DNA from: Micropruina sp.
GTDB lineage: Bacteria > Actinomycetota > Actinomycetes > Propionibacteriales > Propionibacteriaceae
Length of the DNA: 64,000 bases
Reading direction: 5' to 3'
Assembly: GCA_016716635.1 (NCBI GenBank)
Contig: JADJVZ010000011.1
Coordinates: forward strand, 1,116,001 to 1,180,000
Position numbers and translations under genes: made by a program
Shown here: piece by piece, positions 58,444 to 64,000 of the stretch
Position numbering within the stretch: position 1 is the stretch's first letter
Layout: each line of letters starts with the position of its first letter
The notes under the pieces: model-generated
The model's input: only the letters and a program-made list of their open reading frames with translations
Databases searched by the model: none
What the model was told of the DNA's origin: nothing

Positions 58444-59583
58444 ATGGTCCTGCTTTCGTTGACCGAATCTGAGCTGCGACGCCGCACGTCGCTCAAGTGG
58501 CATACCTACCCCGAGGACGTCCTGCCGCTCTGGGTGGCGGAGATGGACGTCTCGCTGCATCCAGCCGTCGGCGACGCCTTGCGGGCGGCCATCGATCTGG
58601 GCGACACCGGCTATCCGTTCGGCAATACCTACGGCGAGGCGTTTGTCGCGATGGCGACCGCGCGTTGGGGTTGGACGCCCGACATCACCACCCAGGTGCG
58701 CCGCTCCGGCGATGTGATGAACGCCATGCTGGCCGTGGTGCTCAGCACCACCGCCGAAGGCGACAACATCGTGTTGAATCCGCCGGTCTATCCCCCGTTC
58801 TGGCAGGTCATTTCCGGCTACGGACGAAAGATCGTGGCCTCTCACCTCACCACCGCGGGACGCCTCGACCTGGCCGACCTCGAGCGCGTCTTCGAGGAAT
58901 CCCGGCCAACGGCCTACCTGTTGTGCTCCCCTCACAACCCCACCGGGGCCGTTCACACGCTCGAGGAGCTCACCGAGGTGGTGGCCCTCTGCCGTCGCTT
59001 CGACGTGCAGCTCATCGCGGACGAAATTCATGCGGCCCTGGTCGATCCGGGCACCACCTTCGTCCCACTGCTCGCGGTGCCCGGCGCTGAGCGAGCGGTC
59101 GTGGCCACCTCGGCGGGCAAGGCCTGGAACCTGGCGGCGTTCAAAGCCGGGCAGCTTATCGCCGGCGCCGAGATCGCCACCGAGTTGTGGGGCAAGATCG
59201 GACCCTTGGCGTTCCAATCCACCGGACACTTCGGGGCCATCGCCCATACGGCGGCGCTCGTCCACGCTCAGGACTGGGTCGACGACCTGATGATCGAGGT
59301 GGCGGCGAACAAACAACTGCTTGCCCGTCTGCTGGCCGAGCAAGTACCGGAGGCGCGCTACACCCCGGCGCCGGGCACGTACCTGGCCTGGGTGGATCTG
59401 ACCGAGACGGGGTTGTCGGATCCGGGGCGTTGGCTGCTTCGCCACGGGAAGGTCGCGTTCAACCCCGGCGACGTGTTCGGCGCCGACTACGGCACCTTCG
59501 TCCGCATCAACCTCGCCACCTCGCCCGAGTTGATCGCCCAGGCCGTGGGACGGGTCGCGGACGCGCTGCGCGCCCGGGGCTGA
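58444..59583 (+). CDS. MalY/PatB-family PLP aminotransferase
   Basis: The 379-aa protein is a fold-type I PLP enzyme of the MalY/PatB group, which includes cystathionine beta-lyases: LKWHTYPEDVLPLWVAEMDV (the KW-x-x-Y...WVAEMD opening), RRSGDVMNAMLAVV, SPHNPTGAVHT and PLP Lys226 in ATSAGKAWNLAAFKAG. C-S lyase activity on cystathionine or cysteine conjugates is the family's usual function, with the true substrate open. ATG 58435 is an alternative start three codons upstream. It is divergent from yciO across 48 bases. Confidence 0.9.
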   Translation: MVLLSLTESELRRRTSLKWHTYPEDVLPLWVAEMDVSLHPAVGDALRAAIDLGDTGYPFGNTYGEAFVAMATARWGWTPDITTQVRRSGDVMNAMLAVVLSTTAEGDNIVLNPPVYPPFWQVISGYGRKIVASHLTTAGRLDLADLERVFEESRPTAYLLCSPHNPTGAVHTLEELTEVVALCRRFDVQLIADEIHAALVDPGTTFVPLLAVPGAERAVVATSAGKAWNLAAFKAGQLIAGAEIATELWGKIGPLAFQSTGHFGAIAHTAALVHAQDWVDDLMIEVAANKQLLARLLAEQVPEARYTPAPGTYLAWVDLTETGLSDPGRWLLRHGKVAFNPGDVFGADYGTFVRINLATSPELIAQAVGRVADALRARG

Positions 59584-59600
59584 GCCGCGGGCGACCCTGC

Positions 59601-59990
59601 TCAGCGAGCGACGAGTTGGGCCTCCGCGGAACCGGACGCGCGCAGGCTGTTGATGCCTATCAGCGACAAGAAGACCGTCGGGACGCTCGTCGCGGTCTCC
59701 ACCCGCACCGTGACCGGATCGCTCAGCACAACCAAACCCGGCATGCCAGCAGCGGCGAGCCGTGCTTGAGCGGCCTGCACACACACGGCGGGGGCGGGCG
59801 CGCGGCCGGCCACACGGGCGGCGGCGCAGGCGTCCTGGCCGGCCCGGGCAGCGTCGGCAGCGGCGACCTGGGCGGCTCGTTGCGCGGCGCTCTGTCTTCC
59901 CCCGTCCACCACGAGCCCGGCAGCAATCAAGAGCGCGAACACGACAACAGCCACAAAGACGGAAACGGAGGCGCCGCGCTCGTCGCTCAT
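59601..59990 (-). CDS. TadE/TadG-like secreted pilus-type protein, apparently isolated
   Basis: The 129-aa protein opens with an N-terminal membrane anchor typical of TadE/TadG minor pilins (SDERGASVSVFVAVVVFALLIAAGLVVDGG), followed by QSAAQRAAQVAAADAARAGQDAC, an Ala-rich helix. Two cysteines (CAAA ... VCVQAA) may form a disulphide. No tadA/B/C or prepilin peptidase genes are beside it. ATG 59990 follows AAAGG. The function is unknown; assembly with Tad genes elsewhere in the genome is possible. Confidence 0.75.
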   Translation of the reverse strand: MSDERGASVSVFVAVVVFALLIAAGLVVDGGRQSAAQRAAQVAAADAARAGQDACAAARVAGRAPAPAVCVQAAQARLAAAGMPGLVVLSDPVTVRVETATSVPTVFLSLIGINSLRASGSAEAQLVAR

Positions 59991-60153
59991 GGGGGTGCCT
60001 TTCGGGGATGGCTGAGGTCTGCCGGGTGCTGCTTCCCAGTGTGAGCGGTCGGGCGTTTGAGCGCACCCCTGTCCACAGCCCGGGAATCCTTCACCGACCA
60101 GGCCCTCGGCGTCTTAGGCTGGCTGGGTCCTCGGAGCCTCAGAAAGGTCCCTC

Positions 60154-61383
60154 ATGATCAAGAAGGTCGCACTGCTGACCGCCGGGGGTTTTGCCCCGTG
60201 CCTCTCCTCCGCCGTCGGCGGACTCATCGAGCGTTACACCGAACTCGATCCCAGCATCGAGATCATCGCTTACAAGCATGGCTACCAAGGCCTGCTCTCC
60301 GGCGACTCTTACACCGTCACTCCCGAGGTGCGCGCCAACGCGGCTCGGCTGCACCAGTTTGGTGGCTCGCCGCTCGGCAACTCCCGAGTGAAGCTGACCA
60401 ATACCAAGGACCTGCTCAAGCGCGGCCTTATCGAGGATGGTCAGGACCCCCTGAAGGTGGCCGCGGATCGCCTGATCGCCGACGGCGTCGATGTGCTGCA
60501 CACCATCGGCGGCGACGACACCAACACCACTGCCGCCGACCTGGCCGCCTTCCTGGCGACCCACAACTACGAGTTGACGGTCGTGGGCTTGCCCAAGACC
60601 ATCGACAACGACGTGGTCCCGATCAAGCAGTCACTGGGCGCCGACACGGCCGCCGAGATGGGTTCCCGGTTCTCCCGGAACGCGATGGCGGAGCACAACG
60701 CCAACGCCCGCATGCTCATCGTCCACGAGATCATGGGCCGCAACTGTGGCTGGCTCACGGCCGCCACGGCCTCGAAGTACCACGACTGGATCAATGAGTC
60801 CGTCTGGGTGCCCGAGATCGGACTCGACAAGCGGGCCTGGGACGTTCACGCGGTGTATGTGCCGGAAGGCGTCATCGATATCAACGCCGAGGCTGAGCGC
60901 CTGCGCGCCATCATGGACGAGGTCGGCAACGTCAACATTTTCTTGTCCGAAGGCGCTGGCGTCGACGAGATCGTCTACGAGATGGAGGCCGAGGGCCTCG
61001 AGGTGCCGCGGGATGCGTTCGGGCACGTCCGCCTCGACAGGGTGAACCCCGGCGCGTGGTTCGCCCGCCAGTTCGCGGGCAAGCTCCACGCCGAGAAGGT
61101 GCTGGTGCAGAAGTCGGGCTACTACGCGCGTTCGGCTGCCGCCAACGACTTCGACCTCGCGCTCATCAAGAGCATGACCGATCTAGCCGTGGACAGCGCC
61201 CTGCGCCGCGAGCCCGGCGTCATCGGCCATGACGAGGAGCGGGGCGGCGAGCTTCGGGCGATCGAGTTCTCCCGAATCGCCGGCGCCAAGCCGTTCGACA
61301 TCACCAGCCCGTGGTACCTCCAGATGCTCGACGAGATCGGCCAGGCGCACCCGGCCTCCCAGCCGCTGCCCGAGCACCACTAG
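60154..61383 (+). CDS. pfp: Pyrophosphate-dependent 6-phosphofructokinase
   Basis: The 409-aa enzyme phosphorylates fructose 6-phosphate with pyrophosphate, reversibly, saving ATP in glycolysis. PPi specificity is visible at two places: GGDDTN (residues 119-124), where Asp122 replaces the Gly of ATP enzymes, and PKTIDND (147-153), where Lys148 replaces Gly. The sequence resembles the well-known Propionibacterium enzyme over its whole length (about 404 aa). The ATG follows AGAAAGG. Its stop overlaps the stop of the aminotransferase gene by 4 bases. Confidence 0.95.
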   Translation: MIKKVALLTAGGFAPCLSSAVGGLIERYTELDPSIEIIAYKHGYQGLLSGDSYTVTPEVRANAARLHQFGGSPLGNSRVKLTNTKDLLKRGLIEDGQDPLKVAADRLIADGVDVLHTIGGDDTNTTAADLAAFLATHNYELTVVGLPKTIDNDVVPIKQSLGADTAAEMGSRFSRNAMAEHNANARMLIVHEIMGRNCGWLTAATASKYHDWINESVWVPEIGLDKRAWDVHAVYVPEGVIDINAEAERLRAIMDEVGNVNIFLSEGAGVDEIVYEMEAEGLEVPRDAFGHVRLDRVNPGAWFARQFAGKLHAEKVLVQKSGYYARSAAANDFDLALIKSMTDLAVDSALRREPGVIGHDEERGGELRAIEFSRIAGAKPFDITSPWYLQMLDEIGQAHPASQPLPEHH

Positions 61384-62540
61384 GCGCGTGAGCGGCTGAG
61401 CCATCCCTGCAGGCGATCCAGCCCGATCTCAAGGTCGGCGGTTTCCCCGCAGAAGCTCAGCCGCACATGGCGATGGCCGGTCTCCGGGTCAAAGTCGATG
61501 CCGGGCGCTAATGCGACGCCGGTATCGGCCAACAACTCGGCGCACCACGCCTGCGAGTCCTGGGTGAGATGCCCCACGTCCAGGTAGGCGTAGAAAGCGC
61601 CATCCGGCGGGGCGAAGCTGGTGATCCCGAGTTCGGGCAACCGCCGCAGCAGCACGTCCCGGTTGGCCGCGTAGCGCACCACGTGGGCGTCCATCTCGGC
61701 GCGTGCGTCCGGTTCGAGGGCTGCGATGGCGGCCACCTGCGACAGCGTGGGAGCGCAGATGGCGAGATTGCCCTGGAGGAGTTCGACCGGTCGGCGCAGC
61801 GCGTCGGGGAGCAAGAGCCAGCCCAACCGCCAGCCCGTCATCGACCAGTACTTGCTGACTGACCCCACGACCACGCTGTGCTGGGGGGCGAACTCCCAGG
61901 CCGACGCCGTCCGGCGCCCGAAGCTGATGCCGTGGTAAATCTCGTCCGAGAGCAAGAGGCAGTCGTGCGCAGCGCACCACCGCGCGAGGGCCGCGAGTTC
62001 GTCGGGGTCGATGATCGTGCCGGTGGGATTGGACGGGCTCGCCACCACCAGCCCCTGAGGGACCTCGGGCAGGGCCTCCATCATCGCCACGGTGGGCTGG
62101 AAGCGGGTTTCAGGACCGCATTCAAGGTCGACGACGCGGCACCCGAGGGCGACCAAGTCGTTGCGATAGGCGGGGTAACCCGGACGCGCCATCACGACGG
62201 TATCCCCAGCATCGAAGGCCGCCAACAGGGCTAGCTGGAAGCCCGCCGACGATCCCGTGGTGATGATGAGGGCGTCTGGATCGACGTCGACGTCATAGGT
62301 GTCGGCGTAGTACCGCGCCAGGCGTTCCCGCAGGGGTCGCAGGCCCACCGCTTCGGTGTACCCGAGCGAATCGGCGCCCAAGGCTGCCTGCGCCGCCGCC
62401 AGCGCCGGGGCAGGGGCCGGCGTCGAGGGCTGGCCGACGCAGAGGAGGATGACGTCGTCGTGCGTCCGGCGGCGCTCGGCGACGGCCTTCATAACCTCCA
62501 TGACGTGGAATGGGGCCACCTGCCCGCGGCGCGAGACCAC
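61380..62540 (-). CDS. Class I aminotransferase (aspartate-aminotransferase superfamily)
   Basis: The 386-aa PLP enzyme has the class I signatures: LCVGQPSTPAPAPALAA, GYTEAVGLRPLRERLARYYADTY, SPSNPTGTIIDPDEL and the lysine in VVVGSVSKYWSMTGWRLGW. The substrate cannot be fixed; aspartate, aromatic acids or N-succinyldiaminopimelate are possible. The start is GTG 62540 (VVSRRGQVAPFHV), 1 base after the stop of the YihY gene, so the two are in one transcript. Confidence 0.85.
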   Translation of the reverse strand: MVSRRGQVAPFHVMEVMKAVAERRRTHDDVILLCVGQPSTPAPAPALAAAQAALGADSLGYTEAVGLRPLRERLARYYADTYDVDVDPDALIITTGSSAGFQLALLAAFDAGDTVVMARPGYPAYRNDLVALGCRVVDLECGPETRFQPTVAMMEALPEVPQGLVVASPSNPTGTIIDPDELAALARWCAAHDCLLLSDEIYHGISFGRRTASAWEFAPQHSVVVGSVSKYWSMTGWRLGWLLLPDALRRPVELLQGNLAICAPTLSQVAAIAALEPDARAEMDAHVVRYAANRDVLLRRLPELGITSFAPPDGAFYAYLDVGHLTQDSQAWCAELLADTGVALAPGIDFDPETGHRHVRLSFCGETADLEIGLDRLQGWLSRSRA

Positions 62541-62541
62541 G

Positions 62542-63681
62542 TCAGGACTTGGGGCGCTTGAGCATCGACACGACGGCGGCACCCACGCCAACGCCCGTCG
62601 CGACCCCCGTGACCCAGCCAGCGCCGAGCCCGGCGCGGACGCCCTGCTGGGCGACCCGCTCGTCCACCATGCCCCCAGGAACCGTGAACGCCGGACGATC
62701 GGCCAGGGACGCCACCGGCGCCAGCACGGGGGCTTCGGCCAGCTCCTCCGGGACGACCTCCGCCGCCTCCTTGGCCGCTGCTGCCGCAGCCGCCACCGCA
62801 TCCCACTCGAGTTTGGTGGGATCCGTCGCGATGCCAGCAGCGACGAACAAGATCAGCTGGGCGAAAAGGTTGAAGAACAACATCAACACGATGATGGGCC
62901 CGAAGATGGCCGCTGTTGCGTTCTTACCGAACAGGCCGAAAAGCAGGCTGGTCAGGTATTCCAGGACGACCATGCCCACGGCCCCGGCAGCCGCCCCGAT
63001 GAGCAGCGGACGCCGTGGCAACAGGTCCTCCACGAAGACCCGGAACATGAACCAGAACAGCACAAAGGCCGCCACTAACGACGCCAACAGCGGCAGGCCC
63101 TGGAGCAGAATCCAACCGCCCGCGACCCCGTCGAGGTGCAGCCACTCCGACACTGTGCTCCGTGCTGCCGTCGCGACGATCGAGAGTCCGAGGGTGAGCC
63201 CCAGGCACACTAAGAGTCCGATCAGGATCGCGACGTTTCCCAGCATTTCGAGGGGCAAGGCCGCCTTGCGCTCCTTGAGGCGGTGCGCGGGGCGCAACTG
63301 GGCCCTGACGGCGCTCTTCAGGTTGGCGATCCAGCTCTGCCCGACCCACAGGATCGACACCGCACCGATCGTGAGAATCGTGCGCCAGTTGGCCAAGGCG
63401 TCATCGACCACCTGCGTAATCTTTTGCCCGAGGTCCGGGGAGGCGTTCATCGCGTTCGAGATAGAACCACGAAGGACGTCCAACAGATCCGGGCGCAACA
63501 CCGTGAGGGTCATGCCGAGCATCGAGAAGGCAAACATCAGAATGGGCACGAGCGCCAACACGGAGTAGTAGGCGATCGCCGCGGAGAACTGGCTGCCGGA
63601 TCGCTCCGCGAAGTGGTCCGCAATCACCAGGAGCCGGGCGACCAAGGGCTGCTGCTTGAGGCGTTCGAGCCGCTCTTTCAC
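62542..63681 (-). CDS. YihY/BrkB-family membrane protein
   Basis: The 379-aa protein has about six membrane helices with the family opening FAERSGSQFSAAIAYYSVLALVPILMFAFSML and the later LEYLTSLLFGLFGKNA and FFNLFAQLILFVAAG. The C-terminal about 80 residues are an acidic/Ala-rich cytoplasmic tail. Relatives are inner-membrane proteins of unclear function once called RNase BN in error. The start is GTG 63681, two bases after the stop of gcvP. Confidence 0.9.
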   Translation of the reverse strand: MKERLERLKQQPLVARLLVIADHFAERSGSQFSAAIAYYSVLALVPILMFAFSMLGMTLTVLRPDLLDVLRGSISNAMNASPDLGQKITQVVDDALANWRTILTIGAVSILWVGQSWIANLKSAVRAQLRPAHRLKERKAALPLEMLGNVAILIGLLVCLGLTLGLSIVATAARSTVSEWLHLDGVAGGWILLQGLPLLASLVAAFVLFWFMFRVFVEDLLPRRPLLIGAAAGAVGMVVLEYLTSLLFGLFGKNATAAIFGPIIVLMLFFNLFAQLILFVAAGIATDPTKLEWDAVAAAAAAAKEAAEVVPEELAEAPVLAPVASLADRPAFTVPGGMVDERVAQQGVRAGLGAGWVTGVATGVGVGAAVVSMLKRPKS

Positions 63682-63683
63682 GC

Positions 63684-64000
63684 CTAGGCCCAGTCGTCCA
63701 TGGGCGGGCACGAGCAGATGAGGTTGCGGTCACCCCAGGCGCCGTCGATGCGGGCCACCGGCGGCCAGTACTTGTCGAAGCCAGCGTGCCCGGCAACCGG
63801 CCCGCTGTGGCGCCCGGTCGGGAAGCCCGCCAGGGTGCGTGAATACGGGTGATGCCACTCGTCCGCGGTGACCCAGGCAGCTGGGTGCGGCGCGTTGTGC
63901 AGCGGATTATCGTCCGCGGGCCACGTGCCCGACGCGACCTCATCGATCTCGCGGCGAATAGCGATCATGGCGTCGCAGAACCGGTCCACCTCGGCCGCGG
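63684..64000 (-). CDS. gcvP: Glycine dehydrogenase (decarboxylating), C-terminal part (partial)
   Basis: This is the end of GcvP, the P-protein of the glycine cleavage system. The visible about 105 residues include DRFCDAMIAIRREID, the conserved DNPLHNAPH, WHHPYSRTLAGFP, KYWPPVARIDGAWGDRNL and the ending CSCPPMDDWA, a clear match to the C-terminus of the family. The PLP-binding and catalytic parts lie outside the window. Confidence 0.95.
   Translation of the reverse strand, partial: AAEVDRFCDAMIAIRREIDEVASGTWPADDNPLHNAPHPAAWVTADEWHHPYSRTLAGFPTGRHSGPVAGHAGFDKYWPPVARIDGAWGDRNLICSCPPMDDWA

Noticed and set aside
1..64000. CRISPR array, rRNA operon, insertion sequence or prophage
   Set aside because: No regularly spaced direct repeats, rRNA signatures, transposases, integrases or phage structural genes were seen anywhere in the window.

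Overview
The window is high-GC DNA densely packed with genes in both directions. It looks like a chromosomal core region of an actinobacterium, most likely a member of the Propionibacteriaceae. The pointers are a GlgE-type alpha-glucan cluster, a Kgd-type 2-oxoglutarate decarboxylase/dehydrogenase, WhiB1, NucS, a SigH/RshA pair and a 24-residue bL37-like ribosomal protein (all actinobacterial), together with a pyrophosphate-dependent phosphofructokinase, methylmalonyl-CoA epimerase and a PduO-type corrinoid adenosyltransferase (the propionate-fermenter set). No rRNA, CRISPR array, insertion sequence or prophage was seen. One tRNA gene (Arg, anticodon CCG) is present.

Layout. 1-5342 (+): end of glgE, then treS, mak and glgB, overlapping or nearly so, forming the trehalose-maltose-1-phosphate-glucan route. 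5343-5603: a convergent intergenic block with two hairpins flanking a 72-nt imperfect palindrome, which recurs as a diverged copy at 31371-31444. 5604-9227: glpK and glpF (-) divergent from a SorC/DeoR-type regulator (+). 9261-12648: a thioredoxin-fold YbbN-like protein, pgm, a PH-domain membrane protein and a 51-aa membrane peptide. 12791-19264: mce, a DivIVA-like protein, an AI-2E-family membrane protein, nucS, a small zinc-finger protein, an alpha/beta hydrolase, a cyclophilin lipoprotein, the corrinoid adenosyltransferase and a DUF2550 protein. 19333-26965 (-): a complete F1Fo ATP synthase operon with two small accessory membrane proteins. 26955-31098 (-): sua5, a PIN/HTH toxin-antitoxin pair, prmC, prfA and rpmE. 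31558-36943 (-): rho, thrH, hom and lysA, followed by tRNA-Arg and kgd. 41196-52756: whiB1, an ABC1/UbiB-type kinase, an LppM-like lipoprotein, pdtaS, the bL37-like gene, rshA-sigH, a SRAP peptidase, a DoxX protein, aroA, rsgA and hisN. 52753-57696 (-): a five-gene Dpp/Opp-type ABC importer. 57775-64000: yciO, a MalY/PatB aminotransferase, a TadE/TadG-like protein, pfp, a class I aminotransferase, a YihY protein and the end of gcvP.

Gene order from glgE to lysA follows, in a compacted form, the order remembered for Mycobacterium tuberculosis (Rv1327c down to Rv1293), and whiB1 to rsgA follows the Rv3219-Rv3228 block. Departures from that order are the most informative part of the window: thrH stands where thrC-thrB would be, and a PIN/HTH toxin-antitoxin pair sits between prmC and sua5. 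Metabolically the genes fit a glycogen-storing, glycerol-using propionate former with PPi-linked glycolysis, and the SigH/RshA block adds thiol-oxidative stress control.
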